Assembly (NCBI RefSeq): GCF_032104385.1
Contig: NZ_DAMCHJ010000003.1
Span: 62,001 to 126,000 of the forward strand
Source of the DNA: Tissierella sp032104385
Lineage (GTDB): Bacteria; Bacillota; Clostridia; Tissierellales; Tissierellaceae
Direction of reading: 5' to 3'
Length of the DNA stretch: 64,000 nucleotides
Shown here in pieces: positions 8,856-16,756 of the stretch; position 1 is the first letter of the stretch; every line of letters begins with the position of its first letter. The notes beneath the pieces were generated by a model. That model was not told where the DNA came from. It worked only from the letters and a program-made list of their open reading frames with translations, and did no database searches. Both the position numbers and the translations under genes were made by a program.

Positions 8856-9830
8856 TTGTATCAAATTCGTACTGATTTAGCTATAGAAAATAGAGAAATA
8901 TATAAAAATGAAAGGAATGAGGATTCTAAAGGTATCAATTTAGAAAAAGAAGAAAATGAATCTTATATAATTACAAGAATAAAAGTATTAAATAAAGAAG
9001 GTAGTGAAAATTTGCATAGGCCAATAGGCAATTATATAACTATTGATGTGCCTAAACTAAATAAATCCGATGAAGATCTAAAGGACGAGATATCCCAAGT
9101 GGTAGCTAAAGAAATAAAAGGGTTAGGTAAGAACAAGGAAAATAGCAAGATTTTAATTGTAGGACTAGGAAATTGGAACATTACTCCAGATGCTCTAGGT
9201 CCAAAAGTTGTAGAAAGAGTTTTAGTTACTAGACAATTTTTTGTTAATTATAATAAAGAAATAGATGAAACTGTTGCTAATGTAGCAGCATTATCTCCTG
9301 GGGTTATGGGGATAACAGGCATAGAAACAGGAGAGATAATAAAAGGAGTAGTGGAAAAAGTTAAGCCGGATTTAGTAATAGCTGTGGATGCCTTAGCTTC
9401 AAGAAAAATGGATAGGGTGTCTACTACAATACAAATATCAGATACAGGAATAAATCCTGGAGCAGGTGTTGGAAATAACAGAATGGAATTTAATGAAAAC
9501 ACTCTTGGAGTTCCAGTCATTGCAATAGGGATACCAACTGTTGTAGATGCAGCCACTATTGTAAATGATACTCTGGATTTAGTAATAGATTCATTAAAAT
9601 CTGAGTCCGAGGAGGGGTCAGAATTTTACAATTTATTATCAAAAGTATCATCTGAAGAAAAATATTCTTTAATTCAAGATGTATTAAATCCTTATATGAA
9701 AAATGTAGTGGTAACACCTACTGATATTGATGCATTAGTTGACGATTTATCTATAATAGTAGCTAATGGTTTAAACATTGCCCTACATCCAGGAATAGAT
9801 CTAAAAGATGTAAATAGATATATCAGATAA
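8856..9830 (+). CDS. gpr: Germination protease GPR (spore endopeptidase)
   Basis: Aspartic-type protease (family A25) that starts degradation of small acid-soluble spore proteins during germination. It is made as a zymogen in the forespore and self-processed. Visible features are the N-terminal propeptide with RTDLAIE, GNWNITPDALGP (Asp112) and AVDALASR (Asp178); these match the two catalytic aspartates of the family. The 324 residues are slightly shorter than the Bacillus enzymes. The TTG start at 8856 has GAGAGGAG about 6 nt upstream. It is followed by spoIIP, the same gene pair as in Bacillus. Confidence 0.93.
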   Translation: MYQIRTDLAIENREIYKNERNEDSKGINLEKEENESYIITRIKVLNKEGSENLHRPIGNYITIDVPKLNKSDEDLKDEISQVVAKEIKGLGKNKENSKILIVGLGNWNITPDALGPKVVERVLVTRQFFVNYNKEIDETVANVAALSPGVMGITGIETGEIIKGVVEKVKPDLVIAVDALASRKMDRVSTTIQISDTGINPGAGVGNNRMEFNENTLGVPVIAIGIPTVVDAATIVNDTLDLVIDSLKSESEEGSEFYNLLSKVSSEEKYSLIQDVLNPYMKNVVVTPTDIDALVDDLSIIVANGLNIALHPGIDLKDVNRYIR

Positions 9831-9902
9831 ATAATTTTAGTATATTTGCTCCCCAATGAGAATATAATTTTTGTATTGAAAGTATATTAGGGAGTGTTCA
9901 AC

Positions 9903-10952
9903 ATGAGAAAATCTAGAAAATCTGATTACATTATTTGGGCATTGCTATGTTTAATAATCTTAAATATTGGTGCAATAGGTATTGGATTATATTCATCAAA
10001 ACTGCATAATTTAAATAGAAAAGAGTTTAAAACAATTAATATTCCATTTGGGAAAATAAAAGATATGTTAAATATAAATATGGAAATAAGAAAAACCATA
10101 AATTCTTTTTTTTCTATGACAAAAAGATTAGATGATAAAAGAAATTCGATTGAAGCAAAGCTTACGTTACCAGAGGATGAAGAATACAATTCGGAAAAGG
10201 ATATAATCATAGAAAACTTAGATGAATATGAGTCATTAATAATAGTTAAGGATTCAAATGAATTAAATACAATAGACAGTATTCCAGAACCTCTAACTGC
10301 TAAAAAATTTAAGATAGATAAAGAAAAGCCGTATATTTTAATATATCATACACATGCAACGGAATCTTATTTGACAGCAAAGTCCAATAATTATCGAAGT
10401 CAAGATAAAAAAAATAATATGATAAGTATAGGTAATATAATAGCAACTGTTTTAGAAGCTAATAGTCATAAAGTAGATCATGTTGAAACTGTTCATGATT
10501 TACCTTCATATAATCAATCTTATTCTAGGAGTCTTAATACAATAAAAAATAAAATGGCAGAGTCTAGTAATATAAATGTGTTATTGGATATACATAGAGA
10601 TGCTATTGTAGACGAAAGCCCTAATATGGAAACTATAAAAGCAAAATCTAAAATTGATATAGGAGGTAAATCAGTTGCTACTTTTTCTTTAGTAGTAGGT
10701 CCGGATTCTGTTAATAAGGAGCAAGTACTAGGCTTTGCTAAATATGTTAAAGCTGTTTCTGATACCTTATATCCTGGATTATGTAGAGGTATACTAATAA
10801 AGCCTAGAGGGAAGTACAATCAATATTTATCAGACTATTCAGCATTAATAGAAGTAGGATATAATTTTAATACAATAGAAGAAGCAAATGAAGGGGCTAA
10901 ATTAGTTGGAGAGGTTTTGTCTATGGTTATGAGTAGATTACTAGAAGAATAG
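9903..10952 (+). CDS. spoIIP: Stage II sporulation protein P
   Basis: Membrane-anchored amidase/endopeptidase of the SpoIID-SpoIIM-SpoIIP complex, which thins septal peptidoglycan during engulfment of the forespore. An N-terminal membrane anchor (about residues 12-30) is followed by a variable linker and the catalytic domain, which begins YILIYHTHATESY and contains VLLDIHRDA and SALIEVGYNFNT. I chose the ATG at 9903 over a GTG at 9894 because the GTG lies within the GGGAGTG binding site. It sits 72 nt after gpr. The gap has AT-rich boxes that could be a sporulation sigma promoter, but I cannot assign one with confidence. Confidence 0.92.
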   Translation: MRKSRKSDYIIWALLCLIILNIGAIGIGLYSSKLHNLNRKEFKTINIPFGKIKDMLNINMEIRKTINSFFSMTKRLDDKRNSIEAKLTLPEDEEYNSEKDIIIENLDEYESLIIVKDSNELNTIDSIPEPLTAKKFKIDKEKPYILIYHTHATESYLTAKSNNYRSQDKKNNMISIGNIIATVLEANSHKVDHVETVHDLPSYNQSYSRSLNTIKNKMAESSNINVLLDIHRDAIVDESPNMETIKAKSKIDIGGKSVATFSLVVGPDSVNKEQVLGFAKYVKAVSDTLYPGLCRGILIKPRGKYNQYLSDYSALIEVGYNFNTIEEANEGAKLVGEVLSMVMSRLLEE

Positions 10953-10974
10953 TCTTTTATAATTTTTACAAATC

Positions 10975-10983
10975 TGATATAAT
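10975..10983 (+). promoter_or_regulatory. Extended -10 promoter of lepB
   Basis: TGATATAAT (TG-n-TATAAT) lies 38 nt before the lepB start. The -35 region is weak, as is usual for extended -10 promoters. Confidence 0.5.
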
Positions 10984-11020
10984 GTAAATTACTTAAGATA
11001 GTACTGGGAGGTAATACTTA

Positions 11021-11566
11021 ATGGAAGAAAATAATAAAGATGTAAAAAATGAAACTATAGAATGGGTTAAGAGTATTGTAACAGCTGTGGTTATTGCAAT
11101 TCTAATTAAAGCTTTTATTTTTAATACTACTTATGTATTAGGTAACTCCATGTATCCTACTTTACATGAAAAAGATAGACTTTTTGCAAATAAAGTTTCC
11201 TTATATTTCAAAGGACCATCAAGAGGGGATGTAATAGTTCTCAAAGCTCCAGATGATCCAGTTAAAGATTATATAAAAAGAGTAATAGGTATAGAGGGTG
11301 ATTTGGTAGAGATTAAGGATGGAAAGGTATATGTTAATGGTTCCCTATTAGATGAGTTATACTTAGTTAATGATTCATATACTCACATATATGATGAAGA
11401 TACTTGGAAAGTTCCAAAGGGACAGGTCTTTGTTTTAGGCGATAATAGAGCAGAGGGAGCATCTAAGGACAGTCGTTACTTTGGATGTGTATCGGTTAAA
11501 TCTATTAAAGGAGTTACAGGATTTAGATATTTTCCAGTAGATAATAGATTTGGAAAAATTAATTAA
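11021..11566 (+). CDS. lepB: Signal peptidase I
   Basis: Membrane-anchored Ser/Lys protease that removes signal peptides from secreted proteins. One N-terminal membrane segment (about residues 14-34) is followed by the S26 signature with the nucleophile in GNSMYPTL, the lysine general base in YIKRVIG, and the C-terminal GDNRAEGASKDSRYFG box. At 181 residues it is the short Gram-positive form. The ATG at 11021 follows GGGAGG. It probably forms a short unit with the small membrane-protein gene 50 nt downstream. Confidence 0.94.
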   Translation: MEENNKDVKNETIEWVKSIVTAVVIAILIKAFIFNTTYVLGNSMYPTLHEKDRLFANKVSLYFKGPSRGDVIVLKAPDDPVKDYIKRVIGIEGDLVEIKDGKVYVNGSLLDELYLVNDSYTHIYDEDTWKVPKGQVFVLGDNRAEGASKDSRYFGCVSVKSIKGVTGFRYFPVDNRFGKIN

Positions 11567-11615
11567 TATTTGTATAATATATACAGAAATTGGATAATCT
11601 AATCTGGGTGATAAT

Positions 11616-11915
11616 ATGGAAACTAGGTTAGAAAGAAACAAAAGATTGAGAAAAGAATTTCGAAAGAAAAGAGCGAAGAGGTTTTATATTTTAATTTTAA
11701 TTTTATTTTTGATATTAGGAATAGAAATTGTAAATCAAAACATCATAGAATTAAATTGTTTAGACAATCCAAATATTTTTAGAATTAATATCAGTACAAG
11801 GAGATTAGATATTTTGGGAGAATCCTATATAATTGATTTATCTCTTTTGAAAAAAATTATTAAAAGACCAGTTTCTGGTCTTTTAGTTTTACATAATAGT
11901 AAATTTCTGCTATAA
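11616..11915 (+). CDS. Small membrane protein of unknown function between lepB and lepA
   Basis: A 99-residue protein with a strongly basic N-terminus (residues 4-21, RLERNKRLRKEFRKKR), one membrane segment (about 23-40) and a short extracellular C-terminal part. I do not recognise a family. The ATG at 11616 has only a modest GGGTG upstream. The last 18 codons run through an intrinsic terminator and the lepA promoter, so the C-terminus is under non-coding constraint or the gene is decaying at that end. The charge pattern predicts an N-in, C-out orientation. Confidence 0.6.
   Translation: METRLERNKRLRKEFRKKRAKRFYILILILFLILGIEIVNQNIIELNCLDNPNIFRINISTRRLDILGESYIIDLSLLKKIIKRPVSGLLVLHNSKFLL
11862..11885 (+). 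terminator. Intrinsic terminator inside the 3' end of the small membrane-protein gene
   Basis: A 10-bp perfect stem (AAAAGACCAG / CTGGTCTTTT) with a TTT loop. It ends the lepB unit, although the overlapping reading frame continues to 11915. Confidence 0.75.
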
Positions 11916-11916
11916 T
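11888..11916 (+). promoter_or_regulatory. Promoter of lepA
   Basis: TTTACA (-35), a 17-bp spacer and TATAAT (-10) preceded by TG, located 40 nt before the lepA ATG and immediately after the lepB-unit terminator. Confidence 0.7.
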
Positions 11917-11955
11917 TGTCTAGAGTTATCTTGAAACTTCATAAGGAGGAAAAAT

Positions 11956-13767
11956 ATGCAAAGAATTAAACAAGAAAATATTAGAAATTTTTCGATTATT
12001 GCCCATATTGACCATGGAAAATCTACTTTGGCAGATAGATTAATAGAGAGAACAGGAATGTTGACTTCAAGAGAAATGCAAAATCAAGTTTTAGATAATA
12101 TGGACTTGGAAAGAGAGAGAGGTATAACAATAAAGTTAAAGGCTGTAAGATTGGTTTACAATGCTAAAGATGAAGAAGAATATATATTAAATCTCATAGA
12201 TACTCCAGGGCATGTGGACTTTAACTATGAAGTCTCAAGGTCCCTAGCTGCATGTGAAGGAGCAATACTTGTAATAGATGCTACTCAAGGAATAGAAGCA
12301 CAGACTTTAGCTAATGTATATTTAGCATTAGATCAAGACTTAGAAATATTACCTGTAATAAATAAAATAGATTTACCAAGTGCAAGACCAGATGAAGTAA
12401 AAAAAGAAGTTGAAGATATTATTGGAATAGATTGTGAGGAAGCACCTCTTATATCAGCAAAGGAAGGCTTAAATATTGAAGATGTATTAGAAAGTATAGT
12501 AAAGAATGTACCTGCACCTAAAGGAGATGCCAAAGCACCTTTAAAGGCACTAATATTTGATTCCTATTATGATAGCTATAAAGGTGTTGTTTGCTATATA
12601 AGAGTATTTGAAGGTACAATAAAACCTGGTATGAACATAAAAATGATGTCTACAGGAAAAACTTATGAAGTAGTAGAAGTTGGTGTAAATACTTCAAAGC
12701 ATATATCACTAGATAAACTGGAACCAGGAGAAGTAGGCTTTGTAACTGCTAGTATTAAAAATGTAAAAGATGCAAGGGTTGGAGATACCATAACTGATGA
12801 TAATAATCCCACTGAGAAAGCTTTGCCAGGATATAAAAAAGTTATTCCTATGGTTTATTGTGGTATTTATCCAGCAGAAGGTGAAGATTTTAATACAGTA
12901 AGAGAAGCCTTAGAGAAATTGCAAGTAAATGATGCGGCCTTAGATTTTGAGCCTGAAACTTCAGTGGCTTTAGGATTTGGCTTTAGATGTGGGTTTTTAG
13001 GCCTCTTACACATGGAAATTATTCAAGAAAGACTAGAAAGAGAATTTGACTTAAATATAATAACTACAGCACCTTCAGTTATATATAAGGTAACGAAAAC
13101 TACTGGAGAAGTCCTTCATATACAAAATCCTTCTAATCTTCCACCTACTACAGAGATAGAGTATATGGAAGAGCCTATTGTAACTGCAAATATTATGACT
13201 CCTACAGATTATGTCGGCACCATAATGGAGCTTTGCCAAAATAAAAGGGGTACTTTCTTAAATATGGAGTATTTAGAGGAAAAAAGAGTTGTATTACATT
13301 ATGAATTACCTTTAAATGAAGTTATTTATGATTTCTTTGATGCACTTAAATCAAAAACAAGAGGATATGCTTCCTTAGATTATGATTTAAAGGGATATCA
13401 GCAATCGGAGCTTGTAAAAATGGATATACTAATTAATGGAGAATTAGTAGATGCCTTCTCACTAATAGTACATGAAGAAAAAGCATATGAGAGAGGAAGA
13501 ACTATAGCAGAGAGACTTACAGATGTAATACCAAGACATCAATTTGCAGTGCCTATACAAGCGGCTATTGGTTCTAAGATAATAGCTAGGGAAACCATAA
13601 GGGCACTTAGAAAAGACGTACTTGCTAAATGTTATGGTGGAGATATTTCAAGAAAGAAAAAGTTATTAGAAAAGCAAAAAGAGGGTAAAAAACGAATGAG
13701 ACAAATTGGTTCAGTAGAGGTTCCGCAGGAAGCTTTCCTAACAGTATTGAAATACGATGAAAAATAA
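11956..13767 (+). CDS. lepA: Elongation factor 4 (LepA)
   Basis: Ribosomal GTPase that acts on stalled or mis-translocated ribosomes and in 30S assembly. GTPase motifs are complete: AHIDHGKSTL (G1, about residues 16-25), RGITI (G2), DTPGH (G3) and NKIDLP (G4). They are followed by the domain II barrel, the EF-G-like domains III and V, and the LepA-specific C-terminus with Lys-rich DISRKKKLLEKQKEGKKRM. The 603 residues equal the family length. The ATG has a canonical AAGGAGG 6 nt upstream. A terminator follows, so it is probably transcribed alone. Confidence 0.97.
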   Translation: MQRIKQENIRNFSIIAHIDHGKSTLADRLIERTGMLTSREMQNQVLDNMDLERERGITIKLKAVRLVYNAKDEEEYILNLIDTPGHVDFNYEVSRSLAACEGAILVIDATQGIEAQTLANVYLALDQDLEILPVINKIDLPSARPDEVKKEVEDIIGIDCEEAPLISAKEGLNIEDVLESIVKNVPAPKGDAKAPLKALIFDSYYDSYKGVVCYIRVFEGTIKPGMNIKMMSTGKTYEVVEVGVNTSKHISLDKLEPGEVGFVTASIKNVKDARVGDTITDDNNPTEKALPGYKKVIPMVYCGIYPAEGEDFNTVREALEKLQVNDAALDFEPETSVALGFGFRCGFLGLLHMEIIQERLEREFDLNIITTAPSVIYKVTKTTGEVLHIQNPSNLPPTTEIEYMEEPIVTANIMTPTDYVGTIMELCQNKRGTFLNMEYLEEKRVVLHYELPLNEVIYDFFDALKSKTRGYASLDYDLKGYQQSELVKMDILINGELVDAFSLIVHEEKAYERGRTIAERLTDVIPRHQFAVPIQAAIGSKIIARETIRALRKDVLAKCYGGDISRKKKLLEKQKEGKKRMRQIGSVEVPQEAFLTVLKYDEK

Positions 13768-13809
13768 TTTGCTTATAAATGACATATCTGTTATTTATAT
13801 AAAACTGTA

Positions 13810-13838
13810 GGGAACGACCACTAAGTCGTTCCTATTTT
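13810..13838 (+). terminator. Intrinsic terminator after lepA
   Basis: The 8-bp stem GGAACGAC / GTCGTTCC with a 6-nt loop is followed by TATTTTGTT. It lies between lepA and the ribosome binding site of hemW. Confidence 0.75.
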
Positions 13839-13853
13839 GTTGGGAGGAATAAA

Positions 13854-14987
13854 ATGAAAGATTTATCCTTGTATATTCATATACCTTTTTGTATAAGTAA
13901 ATGTTATTATTGTGACTTTTCATCTTTTACTAATATAAATCATAAAATTGATGAATATATAAATAGCTTGATAATTGAATTAGATTTATATAAAGATAGA
14001 ATAAAGGATTATAGTATTAAAACTATATTTATAGGCGGTGGAACTCCTTCCTGTATAAATCCAAGGGATATTAATAGAATATTAGAATTTATATATAAGA
14101 ATTTTAATACCAGTGATTTAGTAGAAGTAACAATAGAAGCTAATCCTGGTACTTTAGATAAAGAAAAAGTACAGATATATATGGAATCTGGAATAAATAG
14201 AGTAAGTATGGGTATGCAAACCTTAGATGATACTCTATTAAAATCTATAGGTAGAATACATAACACTAAAGATTTTTACAAAAGTTATGAAATATTAAGA
14301 AATGGGGATATGAAAAATATCAATGTAGATTTAATATTTGGACTTCCGAATCAAAGTATAGATCAAGTAATAAGCTCATTAAAAAAGGTAGTAGAGTTGG
14401 GAGTAGAACATATATCCTATTATGGACTTATACTAGAAGAAAATACAAAGTTTCATAAATTATACAGTGAAGGAAAAATATCTTTACCTGATGAAAATAT
14501 AGAAAGGATGATGTACCATAAAGCTACTGAATATTTAACTAATCATGGATATAAACATTATGAAATATCTAATTACGCTTTACCTACATACGAATGTAAA
14601 CATAATTTGGTATATTGGGAAGTAAAACCATATCTTGGATTAGGTTTGAGTAGCCATTCAAATATGAGAGGAAAAAGATTTTTTAATACATCAAATATAG
14701 ATATATATATTGACAAGTTAAATATGAGTAAACTTCCTATGGAAGGTGAAGAAATAATAGATAAAGATACTGAAATGGAAGAATTTTGTATTCTTGGTAT
14801 AAGGAAAATAGAAGGTTTAAGTAAGATAGAATTTAGAGATAGATTTGGAATTGAAATAGAAAAAATATATGGTGATATAATAAATAAACATGTAGACAAT
14901 GGCTTGATATTAAATAATCATAATATTAGACTAACAAAGAAAGGACTTGATTTATCTAATTTAGTTGAAGTGGATTTCTTAAGATAA
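13854..14987 (+). CDS. hemW: Radical SAM heme chaperone HemW-like protein
   Basis: Radical SAM protein of the HemN/HemW family, thought to carry heme to target proteins rather than oxidise coproporphyrinogen. HIPFCISKCYYCDF near residues 8-21 holds the CxxxCxxC iron-sulfur motif. FIGGGTPS and the VSMGMQT segment are typical of the radical SAM barrel. It lacks the longer N-terminus of true HemN. The 377 residues are normal. The ATG follows GGGAGG. The lepA-hemW-hrcA order is the standard Firmicutes arrangement. Confidence 0.92.
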   Translation: MKDLSLYIHIPFCISKCYYCDFSSFTNINHKIDEYINSLIIELDLYKDRIKDYSIKTIFIGGGTPSCINPRDINRILEFIYKNFNTSDLVEVTIEANPGTLDKEKVQIYMESGINRVSMGMQTLDDTLLKSIGRIHNTKDFYKSYEILRNGDMKNINVDLIFGLPNQSIDQVISSLKKVVELGVEHISYYGLILEENTKFHKLYSEGKISLPDENIERMMYHKATEYLTNHGYKHYEISNYALPTYECKHNLVYWEVKPYLGLGLSSHSNMRGKRFFNTSNIDIYIDKLNMSKLPMEGEEIIDKDTEMEEFCILGIRKIEGLSKIEFRDRFGIEIEKIYGDIINKHVDNGLILNNHNIRLTKKGLDLSNLVEVDFLR

Positions 14988-15009
14988 TGAAAAATTTTCA
15001 ATAAAGGTA

Positions 15010-15038
15010 TTGACAAAATTTATAAGTAGTGGTAACTT
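15010..15038 (+). promoter_or_regulatory. SigA-type promoter of the hrcA heat-shock operon
   Basis: A perfect -35 TTGACA, a 17-bp spacer and TAACTT as -10. The predicted start point lies just before the CIRCE operator, so HrcA bound there would block initiation or early elongation. Confidence 0.75.
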
Positions 15039-15051
15039 TAAATCGTAAGTG

Positions 15052-15078
15052 TTAGCACTCGATGATATAGAGTGCTAA
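15052..15078 (+). promoter_or_regulatory. CIRCE operator (HrcA binding site)
   Basis: A perfect match to the consensus: TTAGCACTC, 9 nt, GAGTGCTAA. It lies between the TTGACA promoter and hrcA, giving autoregulated heat-shock control of hrcA-grpE-dnaK. Confidence 0.98.
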
Positions 15079-15119
15079 TAAGAATATCTAGTATGTAAAG
15101 GATACTGAGGTGATTGAAT

Positions 15120-16172
15120 ATGCTAGATGATAGAAAACTCAGAGTTCTCTATGCAATTATTAATTCTTATGTAAATAGTGCAGAGCCTATAGGATCTAGG
15201 ACAATAACTAAACAATATGATTTAGGTGTAAGTTCTGCTACTATAAGAAATGAGATGTCTGATTTAGAAGAGTTAGGATATTTAAATAAACCCCATTCAT
15301 CTTCGGGAAGGGTGCCATCAGATAAGGCATATAGATTGTATGTAGATGAAATTTTAAAAAAGAAAAAACCTAAGATAGATTTAATAAAAAAGGATGAAAT
15401 AAAAAGGATATTGGCTAGGGAGTCTAGGGAAATAGAACAATTGATACAAAACTCGGCAAAGGTTTTATCATCAATAACTAGCTATACGGCACTTGCCATA
15501 TCTCCACAATTAAAGGGTTCTAGAATAAAACATATTCAGTTAATACCAATTGACAATTTACAAATACTGATGGTATTAGTCACTAATACTGGAGTAGTTA
15601 AAAACTCTATTTTTAAATTAAATAAAGCGATACCAGAAGAACAAACTATAATAATATCTAATTTTTTAAATGATAAACTAAAAGGATTATCAATAGATGA
15701 GATAGGAGAGGAAATTTCTGATGGAATTATAAGGGAAATCTATGATTATAAAACTATCATAGATGGAATTATTCCTATTATAAGTCAATCTATGGATGAC
15801 GTAGATAATGTTGATTTATATGCTGATGGGATAACAAAGATACTTGATTTTCCAGAATATAGAGATTTAGAAAAAGCTAAATCTTTTATATCTTTTATAG
15901 AAGATAAGGATTTAGTAGTAGAGCTTCTATTGAATAACTCTTTATCTCAAGATATAGAGATAACCATAGGTAATGAAAATATTTATGATGCAATAAAGGA
16001 TTGTAGTTTAATTACAACTACTTATAAATTAGGAAATAAAACTATAGGGAAGATAGGAATAATTGGTCCTACAAGAATGGATTATTTAGCATTGATGAAT
16101 ATCATGCATTTATTTTCTGTAAATATTACAGAGATTATAAATATGTTAATGAGTAAACATATATCAAAGTAA
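15120..16172 (+). CDS. hrcA: Heat-inducible transcription repressor HrcA
   Basis: Repressor that binds CIRCE and is kept active by GroEL. The N-terminal winged helix contains SRTITKQYDLGVSSATIRNEMSDLEELGYL (seen across residues 23-52) with SSGRVPSDKAYR after it; a GAF-like middle region and a C-terminal dimerisation part follow. The ATG at 15120 is chosen over the in-frame TTG at 15114 because GAGGTG sits 7 nt before it, giving 350 residues. It is first in the CIRCE-controlled operon, 24 nt before grpE. Confidence 0.95.
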   Translation: MLDDRKLRVLYAIINSYVNSAEPIGSRTITKQYDLGVSSATIRNEMSDLEELGYLNKPHSSSGRVPSDKAYRLYVDEILKKKKPKIDLIKKDEIKRILARESREIEQLIQNSAKVLSSITSYTALAISPQLKGSRIKHIQLIPIDNLQILMVLVTNTGVVKNSIFKLNKAIPEEQTIIISNFLNDKLKGLSIDEIGEEISDGIIREIYDYKTIIDGIIPIISQSMDDVDNVDLYADGITKILDFPEYRDLEKAKSFISFIEDKDLVVELLLNNSLSQDIEITIGNENIYDAIKDCSLITTTYKLGNKTIGKIGIIGPTRMDYLALMNIMHLFSVNITEIINMLMSKHISK

Positions 16173-16196
16173 CCATAACATTTAAGAGGTGATGTA

Positions 16197-16733
16197 ATGA
16201 GTAACAATAATGAAGGGAATAAAGACAATCCAGATTTAATGGAAGAAGATATCCAAGGGAAAGATATGGAAAGTAAATCTGAATCATTAGAAGATAATTT
16301 GGAATCAAAGGACAAGGAAATTGAAGAGTTAAATAACAAATTGTTAAGACTCCAAGCTGATTTTGTTAATTTTAAGAAAAGAACTGAAAAGGAGAAGGAA
16401 AGTACTATTTCCTATGCGTTAGAATCTTTTGTATGCAGTTTATTGCCTGTAATAGATAATTTTCAGAGGGCTATGGAGTCAGAAGATAACAAAGAAAGTA
16501 GTTTTTATCAAGGTATAGAAATGATATATCAACAATTAATAAAAGTTCTTAATGAAAATAATATTGAAGAGATTAAATCTCTAGGAGAAAATTTTGATCC
16601 TAATTTTCATCATGCCGTTTTTATGGAAGAATCTGATGAATATGAGGAGGGAAAGATAACAGAAGTTTTACAAAAGGGTTATATACTAAAGGATAGGGTT
16701 ATCAGACCATCTATGGTTAAAGTTGCAAAATAA
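16197..16733 (+). CDS. grpE: Nucleotide exchange factor GrpE
   Basis: Co-chaperone that releases ADP from DnaK and acts as a thermosensor. An acidic, Glu/Asp-rich N-terminus (residues 1-45) precedes the long coiled-coil helix (KEIEELNNKLLRLQADFVNFKKR) and a C-terminal beta domain with the family motif FDPNFHHAVF and ending KGYILKDRVIRPSMVKVAK. The 178 residues are typical. The ATG at 16197 follows AAGAGGTGAT. It lies between hrcA and dnaK in the CIRCE operon. Confidence 0.96.
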   Translation: MSNNNEGNKDNPDLMEEDIQGKDMESKSESLEDNLESKDKEIEELNNKLLRLQADFVNFKKRTEKEKESTISYALESFVCSLLPVIDNFQRAMESEDNKESSFYQGIEMIYQQLIKVLNENNIEEIKSLGENFDPNFHHAVFMEESDEYEEGKITEVLQKGYILKDRVIRPSMVKVAK

Positions 16734-16756
16734 GATTATTTTAAGGAGGAAATTTT

